Source of the DNA: Microtetraspora malaysiensis
GTDB lineage: Bacteria; Actinomycetota; Actinomycetes; Streptosporangiales; Streptosporangiaceae
Length of the DNA stretch: 64,000 nucleotides
NCBI RefSeq assembly: GCF_001528665.1
Contig: NZ_BBYJ01000030.1
Span: 51,824-115,823, forward strand
Direction of reading: 5' to 3'
Within the stretch, counting starts at the first letter, position 1, and each line of letters begins with the position of its first letter. The notes below the pieces were generated by a model that saw only the letters and a list, made by a program, of their open reading frames with translations, did no database searches and was not told the DNA's origin. Made by a program: the position numbers and the translations under genes. Below are positions 17,789-25,306 of this stretch, in pieces.

Positions 17789-18571
17789 ATGACCGTGGTC
17801 AAGGCCGTCCTGATCGACATCGACGGCGTCCTCACCATCTCCTGGCGGCCGATACCGGGCGCGGTCGACGCCCTGTCGCGGCTGCGCGACCGCGGCAGGG
17901 CGATCGCGCTCGTCACCAACACCACCTCGCATACCCGGGGGTGGCTGGCGCGGACGCTGGCCGACGCCGGGTTCTCCGTCAGTCCGGACGACATCGTCAC
18001 CGCGCCCGCCGTCACGGCCTCCTACCTGGCGTCGCGCTATCCGGGGGCGCGCTGCACGCTGCTGAACAGTGGGGACATCCGCGAGGACCTTCCCGGGGTG
18101 AAACTGGTCGAGGACGACCCCGACGTGGTGATCGTAGGCGGCGCCGGTCCCGAGTTCGGCTATGAGGCGCTCAACCGAGCGTTCGCGCACCTGCTCGGCG
18201 GGGCCCGGCTGGTGGCCATGGCGCGCAACCTCTACTGGCGCACCGACGAGGGGCTGCGACTCGACAGCGGAGCCTTCCTCGTCGGTCTGGAACAGGCCGC
18301 CGGGGTGGCGGCCGAGGTCGTGGGCAAGCCGTCGCCGGCCTTCTTCACCGCGGCGCTCGGCGCGCTCGGAGTGAGCCCGGCCGAGTCGGCCATGGTCGGC
18401 GACGACGTGCAGGCGGACGTCCTCGCCGCGCAGCGCTGCGGGATCGGCGGCATCCTCGTCCGCACGGGCAAGTACCTGCCGCGCGCGCACGAACTCGCCG
18501 ACCCGCCCCCTGACCACGTCATCGACTCCTTCGCCGACCTCCCCGAACTGCTCAATGCGCTGGAGGCATAG
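17789..18571 (+). CDS. HAD-IIA family phosphatase
   Basis: 260 residues from ATG 17789. Motif I is LIDIDGVLT near residue 8 with the nucleophilic Asp. Motif II is ALVTNTTSHT, the late Lys is in VVGKPSPAFF, and motif IV is MVGDDVQADV. The layout, with a capping domain between motifs II and III, matches class IIA HADs such as the HDHD2/LHPP and NagD groups. It is likely a cytosolic phosphatase for a small phosphorylated metabolite; substrate not assigned. It stands alone. Confidence 0.88.
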   Translation: MTVVKAVLIDIDGVLTISWRPIPGAVDALSRLRDRGRAIALVTNTTSHTRGWLARTLADAGFSVSPDDIVTAPAVTASYLASRYPGARCTLLNSGDIREDLPGVKLVEDDPDVVIVGGAGPEFGYEALNRAFAHLLGGARLVAMARNLYWRTDEGLRLDSGAFLVGLEQAAGVAAEVVGKPSPAFFTAALGALGVSPAESAMVGDDVQADVLAAQRCGIGGILVRTGKYLPRAHELADPPPDHVIDSFADLPELLNALEA

Positions 18572-18796
18572 ACCCCCGCGCGCTCGCGCGAGAAAGCGGC
18601 GAAACCCACGTGACCACCAGCAGACGACACAGCAGCACCCGGCCAAACGCCCTCGATCCGTACATATCCCGGGATCCTTTTACATCCTGACGCACAGGAG
18701 TCTTTGATCTAATATTCAGGCTTATGTCGGGTAGCTGGGCTCGATTAGCCCGTCAAGGGCGTTCGCCGGATCCTGGTCACCCGTCAGCGCCTACCG

Positions 18797-19951
18797 TCAC
18801 GATCCTCCCGATACGCTCCGGGAGCCGATCACGCGCATGACGGCCCCGATCAGGCGGCGGTTTTCCGGGGCGGCACCACCGTCGCCGATCGTGAAGCGGC
18901 GACGGGTGTAGCTGTAGGCGATGCCGCTGCCCGGGTCGGCGAAGGACTGGGCGCCCACGGCGCCGCTGTGGCCGAAGGAATCGGCGCCCAGCTCCGGATA
19001 AAGGACCCCCACGGACTCGAAGCCGAGCAGGAAGTGGTCGCGTTCGCCGGTCACCGCGTCCACGCCGGGTGTGTGCGGCTTGGTGAACTCGGCCAGGGTC
19101 GCGGCGTTGAGCAGCGGGGGTCGCCCGTCGACCTCGCCGATGGCCGCGGCGTACAGCGTGGCGAGCCCGCGCGCGTTCCCCACGCTCCCGGCCGAGGTGG
19201 GGCCGAGCGCCCGGACGGCCCGGGTGTTGGCGAACTCGACCAGGTCCGTGGGTGGGGTCGCGTTCTGGTTGAAGGCGATGCCCATCAGGCTGTCCGAGGC
19301 GATCGGGCCGGCCAGGGCCTGCTTGGCCGGCGCCAGCGGCTGCACCGGCAGGTAGCGCGGCTCCTGCTCTTCGGGGAGGCCGAGATAGAAATCCAGCCCG
19401 TAGGGGGCGCGCACTCGCTCTTCGTACAGCTCTTGCGTGGACCGGCCGGTGACTCGGCGCACCACCTCGCCGGTCAGTGCCCCGATGACGAACGCGTGGT
19501 AGCCATAGGCGCTGCCCGGCCGCCAGTAGGGTCGCTGTCCGGCCAGCCGTTGGGCGAGCAATTTGTCGTCGGCCAACTCTGCCGCACTGAAGCCGCCTTC
19601 CACACCGATCACCCCCGCGCGGTGCGCGAGCAGGTCCCGCAGGGTTATCTCGCCCTTGCCTTCGGCGGCGAACTCCGGCCAGTAGTCGGCGACGCGCCGG
19701 TCGAGATCCAGGGTCCCGTCCTGTACCAGCAGCGCCACGACCAGGTGCGCCGCGCCCTTGCCAGAGGAGTACAGGGCCAGCAGCGAGTCGCCGCTCAGGT
19801 CCGGGCCGGTCCACAGGTCCACGACCTGACGGCCGTGGTGGCGGACGGCGAGTTGCGCGCCGAGTCCGTCCTCCTCTGCGGCGAGGGTCGCGAAGACCTG
19901 CCGGACCTCATCGAACCCGGCGGCGACCATACCGTGAACAGTCACGGTCAC
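18797..19951 (-). CDS. Serine hydrolase, beta-lactamase/EstB-like
   Basis: 384 residues from GTG 19951, coupled as GTGA to the end of the FMN reductase gene. The nucleophile motif SxxK is SSGK (Ser62, Lys65). The second motif Tyr is probably in GYHAF. A later HSGAVGAQSF replaces the KTG triad. No signal peptide is present, so it is cytoplasmic. This fold covers class C beta-lactamase-like esterases and D-aminopeptidases. The reaction here is unknown. It is co-transcribed with the NAD(P)H-FMN reductase and probably controlled by the divergent TetR protein. Confidence 0.87.
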   Translation of the reverse strand: MTVTVHGMVAAGFDEVRQVFATLAAEEDGLGAQLAVRHHGRQVVDLWTGPDLSGDSLLALYSSGKGAAHLVVALLVQDGTLDLDRRVADYWPEFAAEGKGEITLRDLLAHRAGVIGVEGGFSAAELADDKLLAQRLAGQRPYWRPGSAYGYHAFVIGALTGEVVRRVTGRSTQELYEERVRAPYGLDFYLGLPEEQEPRYLPVQPLAPAKQALAGPIASDSLMGIAFNQNATPPTDLVEFANTRAVRALGPTSAGSVGNARGLATLYAAAIGEVDGRPPLLNAATLAEFTKPHTPGVDAVTGERDHFLLGFESVGVLYPELGADSFGHSGAVGAQSFADPGSGIAYSYTRRRFTIGDGGAAPENRRLIGAVMRVIGSRSVSGGS

Positions 19952-20514
19952 TCTCCCTTCATCTTGGCGGCCAAGGCGTTCAGCAGGTCCTGCAGCAGGC
20001 GGATGGTCGTCTCGTCGATGAGGTTGCCCGCCTCGTCGAAGCGTTCGTGCGCGCGGAAGACGATGAGCTCGGGTTTGACGACGACGTCGGAGTCGGTCCA
20101 CACGAACACCTGGCGCAGCGCGAGCTGGGCACGCACGGAACCGAAGTTGGTCGGAGAGGCGCCGGCGACGGCGACGGGCTTGCGCAGCAGGGGAGCTCCC
20201 TCGGCGCCCGTCCAGTCGGTGCTGGCCCAGTCGATGGCGTTCTTGAGCACGCCGGGGATGGAGTAGTTGAACTCCGGTGTCACGATCAGCAGGCCGTCGG
20301 CGGCGTTGACCTTGTCGCGAAGGTCCTGCGCGGCGACCGGCCTACCGTGCGGGGTGTCCAGGTCCAGGTCATACGGCGGGATGTCGCGCAACCGGTCATA
20401 GATCTCCACGCTGACCCCGGGGGGCGTGAATTTCTGGGCGGCGCGGAGCAGGGCGGTGTTGTAGGAGTCGGCCCGCAGGCTCCCGGAGATCCCCAGGATC
20501 TTGAACTCGGTCAT
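19948..20514 (-). CDS. NAD(P)H-dependent FMN reductase
   Basis: 188 residues from ATG 20514, with AGAGG just upstream. The flavodoxin-like fold shows ILGISGSLRADSYNTALL at the start and TPEFNYSIPGVLKNAIDW, the diagnostic flavin-contact motif of the SsuE/chromate-reductase family. It reduces FMN or quinone-like and xenobiotic acceptors. Divergent from a TetR gene with palindromic sites between them, it is likely induced by a small molecule. Confidence 0.92.
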   Translation of the reverse strand: MTEFKILGISGSLRADSYNTALLRAAQKFTPPGVSVEIYDRLRDIPPYDLDLDTPHGRPVAAQDLRDKVNAADGLLIVTPEFNYSIPGVLKNAIDWASTDWTGAEGAPLLRKPVAVAGASPTNFGSVRAQLALRQVFVWTDSDVVVKPELIVFRAHERFDEAGNLIDETTIRLLQDLLNALAAKMKGE

Positions 20515-20568
20515 CAGCACCTCTCGTGGAGTCGGTACGTCCCGGCCGAACCGGGTAACTGAACTGAA

Positions 20569-20606
20569 CTGTACAGAACAGTACAGGTGAACTCAACTGT
20601 ACAGTT
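20569..20606. promoter_or_regulatory. Double palindromic operator between FMN reductase and TetR genes
   Basis: CTGTAC-AGAACA-GTACAG (20569-20586) and AACTGTACAGTT (20595-20606) are both perfect palindromes sharing the core CTGTACAG. They lie in the 108-bp divergent promoter and are the likely sites of the TetR protein encoded at 20623. Confidence 0.7.
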
Positions 20607-20622
20607 CAGATAAGATGGCGAG

Positions 20623-21291
20623 GTGACCACGACGAGCAGACGCGCCCCATCGGGAGAACGCGCGACACGCAAACGGGCCGCTATCGTGCGTGCGGCACAC
20701 AAGCTCTTTCTGGAGCAGGGCTTCGGCATCGGGATGGACCACATCGCCGCCGAAGCGGGAGTGTCGAAGGTAACCGTCTACAACCACTTCGCCGGCAAGG
20801 AAGAGCTGTTCACCGAGGTGGTGAACGATGCGCTCGAACAGGCGCTCGGCCGGACCATGCGCGCCATGCAAGAGCGCCTGCGCACCGGCGACGACCTGCG
20901 TGAGGTCCTGACCGCCACCGCCCGCGACTGGGTCGAGGGGCTGGTCCAGCCCGAGGTGCTCGCCCTGCGGGCGTTGATCACCGCCGAGGCGCGGCGCTTC
21001 CCCGAGCTCGGCCGCGCCTGGCGCGAGCAAGGGCCCGACCGTTTCGCCGGGCCGCTGGCAGCGGCGCTCGGCGCCCGCGACGACCTGGACATCCCCGACA
21101 TGGAGCTGGCGATCACTCAGTTCTATGCGCTGGTGCTGTACCCGCACATCGTGCACAGCGCCTACGGCGACAGGCTCGATCCACGCCTCACCGACGACCT
21201 CATCACCAAGGGTGTCGACATGTTCCTGACGTACTACCGGAAAGGACAGCACACCGGTTCGCGCGTCGAACCCCGAAGGAGCCCCGAGTAA
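20623..21291 (+). CDS. TetR-family transcriptional regulator
   Basis: 222 residues from GTG 20623. The HTH reads MDHIAAEAGVSKVTVYNHFAGKEELFTEVV at ~40-68. The C-terminal part matches TetR_C domains of the AefR-like type (ARRFPELGRAWREQGPDRF). It is divergent from the FMN reductase/serine hydrolase pair, with two palindromes in between, so it most likely represses both directions. Confidence 0.93.
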   Translation: MTTTSRRAPSGERATRKRAAIVRAAHKLFLEQGFGIGMDHIAAEAGVSKVTVYNHFAGKEELFTEVVNDALEQALGRTMRAMQERLRTGDDLREVLTATARDWVEGLVQPEVLALRALITAEARRFPELGRAWREQGPDRFAGPLAAALGARDDLDIPDMELAITQFYALVLYPHIVHSAYGDRLDPRLTDDLITKGVDMFLTYYRKGQHTGSRVEPRRSPE

Positions 21292-21383
21292 CCGCAGCCG
21301 CCAGGTGGGGGCGCCTCTGACCTGCTCGTACGGCGCCCTGTCCGGGTTGTCCGCTTTACCCGCGGCGGCCTACGCTGAGGAAA

Positions 21384-21560
21384 AGGCACCTCGTTAGGTG
21401 AGGCGTCTGTCCGGATACAGGCCACTGACCCCACGACGTCGAGAGACGCCCAGGGTCAGGACACCTTTCCCCGGCTTAAGGGGTGAGGCCAGGTGGCTTC
21501 CCGCGCGGGACGCGGGCATACGCCGGGCAGTGCCGAAGCTCTTACGAGATGTGGGGTGCA
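21384..21560 (+). ncRNA. M-box (ykoK) magnesium riboswitch
   Basis: Conserved M-box segments appear in order and in the right register: CGTTAGGTGAGGC (21392-21404), CGGATACAGGCC, GACGTCGAGAGACGCC (~21435-21450) followed by CAGGGTCAGGACA, and GGCTTAAGGGGTGAGG. In known M-boxes these form the Mg2+-binding core of three parallel helices. It precedes an NRAMP-related transporter gene, a combination known from actinobacteria. The 3' boundary is approximate. Confidence 0.88.
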
Positions 21561-21595
21561 CCGCCTGTCACGAGGTGGGCCCCGTCTTGGAAGCA

Positions 21596-21618
21596 GCGCC
21601 GCCGGGAAACGGCGGCGC
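21596..21618 (+). terminator. Hairpin in riboswitch expression platform
   Basis: GCGCCGCCG-GGAAA-CGGCGGCGC is a perfect 9-bp stem between the M-box and the transporter start. It probably acts as the Mg2+-controlled terminator, although no T-tract follows. Confidence 0.55.
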
Positions 21619-21818
21619 CCGGCCGGACGGAGGTGATGACGTGTCCGAACGCTGTCCCAGCCGAAGTCGGCTCAAGGTTCGCGTGTCCTCGTCCGCCTCC
21701 GGCATGCGGTAGCCGCCCGCTCGCGTCCCTCCCCTGGTCCCGTCACGTACGGCAGGCGCGAAGACGGCGGCGCGACGCGTGCCCCGGTTGGCCCGCTCCG
21801 GGCCGAGAGGGGTTCGTC

Positions 21819-23447
21819 ATGGCCACAGAGTTCACCGCCCCCGGCCGCGTCGGCGCGCCGCCGGACCACGCCCACGCGGGCGACATCCGCGGCGCGCTCG
21901 GCACCATCCGGCACGGCGAGACGGCCGCCTCCGGCCTCTCCGCCAAGTTCAAGACGCTGCTGGCGATCATCGGCCCCGGCCTGATCGTGATGGTCGGCGA
22001 CAACGACGCCGGCGCGTTCGCCACGTACGGGCAGGCCGGGCAGAACTACGGCACCGCCCTGATGTGGACGCTTCTGCTGCTCGTGCCGGTGCTGTACGTC
22101 AACCAGGAGATGGTGCTGCGCCTCGGCGCGGTCACCGGCGTCGGGCACGCCCGGCTCATCCTGGAGCGGTTCGGCCGGTTCTGGGGCGCGTTCAGCGTGA
22201 TCGACCTGTTCATCCTCAATGCGCTCACCCTGGTCACCGAGTTCATCGGCATCACGCTGGCCGCCGGCTATCTGGGCCTGCCGAAGATCCCGTCGGTGAT
22301 CCTCGCCGGGCTGGTCATCATGGCGGCCGCCTCCACCGGTTCGTTCCGCCGCTTCGAGCGGATCGCGATCGCGCTCTGCGGCGCGTCCCTGCTCCTGGTG
22401 CCCGTGTACGTCATGGCGCATCCGGCCTCCTCCGAGGTGGCCCGCGGCTTCCTGCTGCCCTCGCTGCCCGCGGGCCCCGGCGGCATGGCCCCGCTCATGC
22501 TCCTCGTCATCGGCGTCGTCGGCACGACGGTCGCGCCGTGGCAGCTCTTCTTCCAGCAGTCCTACGTCATCGACAAGCGCATCACGCCGCGCTTCATCAA
22601 GTACGAGAAGGCCGACCTGTGGATCGGCATCGCCGTGGTGATCGTCGGCGCGGCGGCCATGATGGGGGTCGCCGCCGCCGCGTTCGCCGGGACCGAGGCC
22701 GCCGGGAACTTCACCGACTCGGCCGGCATCGCGCACGGTCTTGAGGCGTACGCGGGCCGGGTCGCCGGGGCGCTGTTCGCCGTGGCGCTGCTGGACGCCT
22801 GCGTGATCGGCGCCTTCGCGGTCTCCCTGTCCACCGCGTACGCCGTCGGGGACGTCCTCGACCTCAACCACTCGCTGCACCGCGGCATCCGGAACGCCAA
22901 GGGCTTCTACGCGGTGTACGCCGGGCTGGTCGCCGCCGCGGCGGCCGTCGTGCTGATCCCCGGCTCGCCCCTCGGCCTGCTCACCGAGGGCGTGCAGGCG
23001 CTGGCGGGGGTGCTCCTGCCCAGCGCGTCGGTGTTCCTGCTGCTGCTGTGCAACGACAGGGCGATCCTCGGGCCGTGGGTCAACGGCCGGGCCACCAACG
23101 TGTTCACCTCGCTGGTCGTCGGCGTCCTCGTCACCCTGTCGGTGATCCTCACCGCCGCCGTTCTGTTCCCGGGCATCGGCGAGAGCCAGATCTTCATGAT
23201 CATGGGCGGGTGCGCCGCCGCGGGCGCGGTCGTGACGGGTTACGTCCTCGCACGTCGGCGCCGCTCCGCGGCCGTGCCGATCGACCGTACGGGCCGGGAC
23301 GACTGGCGGACGCCGCCGCCGGCCGAGCTGGGCAGGCCCGTCCTGTCCGCGACGCGCCGGCTGGGCATGGCCGTGCTGCGCCTCTACCTGACCGTCGCCA
23401 CGGTGCTCGTCATCGTCAAGATCGTCCAGATGGCGCTCGGGCACTGA
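21819..23447 (+). CDS. NRAMP-related magnesium transporter (NRMT-like)
   Basis: 542 residues from ATG 21819 with GAGAGGGG upstream. It has eleven or so membrane helices with the NRAMP fold. In TM1 the transition-metal motif DPGN is replaced by DNDAG (Asp61-Gly65), and in TM6 the usual MPHN is replaced by APWQ (TTVAPWQLFFQQ). Loss of the Met metal ligand is typical of NRAMP-related proteins that carry Mg2+ rather than Mn2+/Fe2+. The M-box riboswitch upstream supports magnesium as substrate. It acts in the cytoplasmic membrane as a magnesium importer. Confidence 0.88.
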   Translation: MATEFTAPGRVGAPPDHAHAGDIRGALGTIRHGETAASGLSAKFKTLLAIIGPGLIVMVGDNDAGAFATYGQAGQNYGTALMWTLLLLVPVLYVNQEMVLRLGAVTGVGHARLILERFGRFWGAFSVIDLFILNALTLVTEFIGITLAAGYLGLPKIPSVILAGLVIMAAASTGSFRRFERIAIALCGASLLLVPVYVMAHPASSEVARGFLLPSLPAGPGGMAPLMLLVIGVVGTTVAPWQLFFQQSYVIDKRITPRFIKYEKADLWIGIAVVIVGAAAMMGVAAAAFAGTEAAGNFTDSAGIAHGLEAYAGRVAGALFAVALLDACVIGAFAVSLSTAYAVGDVLDLNHSLHRGIRNAKGFYAVYAGLVAAAAAVVLIPGSPLGLLTEGVQALAGVLLPSASVFLLLLCNDRAILGPWVNGRATNVFTSLVVGVLVTLSVILTAAVLFPGIGESQIFMIMGGCAAAGAVVTGYVLARRRRSAAVPIDRTGRDDWRTPPPAELGRPVLSATRRLGMAVLRLYLTVATVLVIVKIVQMALGH

Positions 23448-23520
23448 CCCGGCGGTCGCCCTCCGACGCCGCCGTCCGGGAGGCATCCGGGAGAATGGCC
23501 AGGTAGACCAGGTAGAGGGG

Positions 23521-23706
23521 GTGAGAGCGATCGTTCACGAATCCCGCGCCTGCTCGCCGCCGCTCGCCTTCGGCGTGGCCCAGGCACTCACCGTGGAGGC
23601 GCGCCTGCCGCACTACGGCCACACCGCCGGCCTGGTCGGTTTCTTGGTGCTGGTCACCGTCTTCATCCTCCTCGTGATCGCCATCGCCCGGTCGAGGAGG
23701 AGATGA
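23521..23706 (+). CDS. Small single-span membrane protein
   Basis: 61 residues from GTG 23521, with AGAGGGG just upstream. One strong membrane helix (GLVGFLVLVTVFILLVIAIA) is followed by a basic tail, RSRRR. No family is recognised. It lies between the magnesium transporter and the sigma factor. A real short gene is plausible from the ribosome site and hydrophobicity, but it could be spurious. Confidence 0.45.
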   Translation: MRAIVHESRACSPPLAFGVAQALTVEARLPHYGHTAGLVGFLVLVTVFILLVIAIARSRRR

Positions 23707-23760
23707 GCCACATGAGGACGCGGTCGGCGGGCCGTCCGGCGTCGCCGGTACGGTCGGCGG

Positions 23761-24621
23761 GTGACCGGGGAAGAGTGGATCGGGCACCGGCCGGCCGTCT
23801 TCGGGGTGGCCTACCGGCTGCTGGGCAGTGTCAGCGACGCCGAGGACGTCGTGCAGGACGTGTGGTTGCGCGCCACCGCGGCGGACCTGTCCGAGATCGA
23901 GGACCTGCGGGCCTGGCTGGTGACGGTGGCCGCCCGCCGGTGCTACGACCTCCTCCGCTCGGCCCGCGCCCGGCGCGAGACATACGTCGGCCCCTGGCTG
24001 CCCGAGCCGCTGCTGACCGGCCCGGACGCCTCCGCGCCGGTGCTCGTGGACGAGTCGGTGAGCACGGCGATGCTCCTCGTCATGGAGCGGCTCACGCCGC
24101 CGGAGCGGGTCGCGTTCGTGCTGCACGACGTCTTCGACGTGCCGTTCGCGCAGATCGCGAACGTCCTCGGGGCCACCCCCGCGGCCTCCCGCCAGCTCGC
24201 CTCGCGGGCGCGGCGCCGGGTGGCCGCGATCAAAGAGCAGCCGCGCGCGAGCCGCCAGGAGCGCGAGCGGGTGCTCGCGGCGTTCCGTTCCGCGTATGAG
24301 GCCGGCGACCTCAAGGGGCTGGTCGAGCTCCTGCATCCGGACGCGGTGTACGTCACCGACGGCGGCGGCAAGGTCTTCGCCGCCCGCAAGGTCATCATGG
24401 GTGGCGAGCGCATCGCCATGGTGCTCTTCCGCGTGGCCCGGCAGCACCGGTTCGGCCCGCACGCGCCGCGCGAGGTGGGCGGCGAGCTCGCTCTGGTGGT
24501 GTGCCGCGACGAGCGGACCACGCTGGTCGACACCTTCGACATCGCGCCCGACGGGCGGATCCTGGCGATCCGCCGGGTGCTCAACCCGGACAAGCTCGCG
24601 CACCTCGCCCCGGCGCGCTGA
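23761..24621 (+). CDS. ECF sigma factor, ECF41 (SigJ-like) group
   Basis: 286 residues from GTG 23761. Sigma region 2 reads HRPAVFGVAYRLLGSVSDAEDVVQDVWLR, and region 4 reads LTPPERVAFVLHDVFDVPFAQIANVLG. The ~100 residue C-terminal extension is SnoaL/NTF2-like (VLAAFRSAYEAGDLKGLVELLHPDAVYVTDGGGK), which defines ECF41. In this group the extension controls activity in place of an anti-sigma factor, and the target is usually an adjacent carboxymuconolactone-decarboxylase-like gene. That partner and a matching promoter lie immediately downstream. Confidence 0.94.
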   Translation: MTGEEWIGHRPAVFGVAYRLLGSVSDAEDVVQDVWLRATAADLSEIEDLRAWLVTVAARRCYDLLRSARARRETYVGPWLPEPLLTGPDASAPVLVDESVSTAMLLVMERLTPPERVAFVLHDVFDVPFAQIANVLGATPAASRQLASRARRRVAAIKEQPRASRQERERVLAAFRSAYEAGDLKGLVELLHPDAVYVTDGGGKVFAARKVIMGGERIAMVLFRVARQHRFGPHAPREVGGELALVVCRDERTTLVDTFDIAPDGRILAIRRVLNPDKLAHLAPAR

Positions 24622-24650
24622 GCCTCTCCGTGAAGATTTTCCGGCGAAGC

Positions 24651-24677
24651 CGTCACATTCGCCGGTGCTGTCCCGTC
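24651..24677 (+). promoter_or_regulatory. ECF41-type promoter
   Basis: CGTCACA (24651-24657), then exactly 16 bp, then CGTC (24674-24677). This matches the published ECF41 consensus TGTCACA-N16-CGTC at 10 of 11 positions and lies 42 bp before the AhpD-like start. Confidence 0.82.
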
Positions 24678-24718
24678 TCCCTGGCGACAACCTGACGAGT
24701 CCGAGGAAGGGAAGCACG

Positions 24719-25159
24719 ATGTCACGCTTGAACATCCACGAACTGGCGCCCGAGGTGTACAAGGCGTTCATCCAGGCGGAGCAGGCGCTCCGGAAGGGAC
24801 CCCTGGACGGCGCGGTCCGCGAGCTGGTCAAGATCCGCGCCTCGCAGATCAACGGCTGCCTCTACTGCATCGACATGCACATCCACGAGGCCCTGGGCCA
24901 CGGCGAGACACAGGATCGGATCTTCCAGCTCCCGGGCTGGCGGGAGTCCGAGCTCTACACCGACGCCGAGCGCGCCGCCCTGGACTACGCCGAGGCCGCC
25001 ACCAGGCGGCCCGACGGCGTGTCCGACGAACTCTGGGACGCGGTGACCGCCGCGTTCAAGCCGGAGGAGGCCGCGAACCTCGTCGCGCTGGTGGCGCAGA
25101 TCAACCTGTGGAACCGTCTCGGGGCGACCATGCACATACGTCCTCCGAAGCGGGGCTGA
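24719..25159 (+). CDS. Carboxymuconolactone decarboxylase/AhpD-like protein
   Basis: 146 residues. It carries the AhpD core with the redox-active pair Cys47 and Cys50 in NGCLYCIDMHIHEAL and a nearby His54, as in alkylhydroperoxidase-type CMD proteins. It starts at ATG 24719 behind GGAAGGGAAG. It is the predicted target of the ECF41 sigma factor next door, through the promoter at 24651. It likely has a peroxidase or detoxification role; substrate unknown. Confidence 0.92.
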   Translation: MSRLNIHELAPEVYKAFIQAEQALRKGPLDGAVRELVKIRASQINGCLYCIDMHIHEALGHGETQDRIFQLPGWRESELYTDAERAALDYAEAATRRPDGVSDELWDAVTAAFKPEEAANLVALVAQINLWNRLGATMHIRPPKRG

Positions 25160-25253
25160 CGGGCACCCGACGCCCTTCAGCGCCTGTGAAACCGCGGTGA
25201 TCCGGGCCGGTTCGCCCGGATCACCGGCTGCCCACGCGTAACGCGAACTTTGG

Positions 25254-25298
25254 CTCCGTCCAAAGGTAAAGGCGAGATAGATCGTCTTTTGGACGGAG
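25254..25298 (+). promoter_or_regulatory. Long 5' leader stem-loop before the subtilase
   Basis: CTCCGTCCAAA (25254-25264) pairs perfectly with TTTGGACGGAG (25288-25298) around a 23-nt loop. The downstream arm abuts the GAAGAAGG ribosome site (25297-25304), so folding could control translation or RNA stability. Confidence 0.6.
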
Positions 25299-25306
25299 AA
25301 GAAGGC

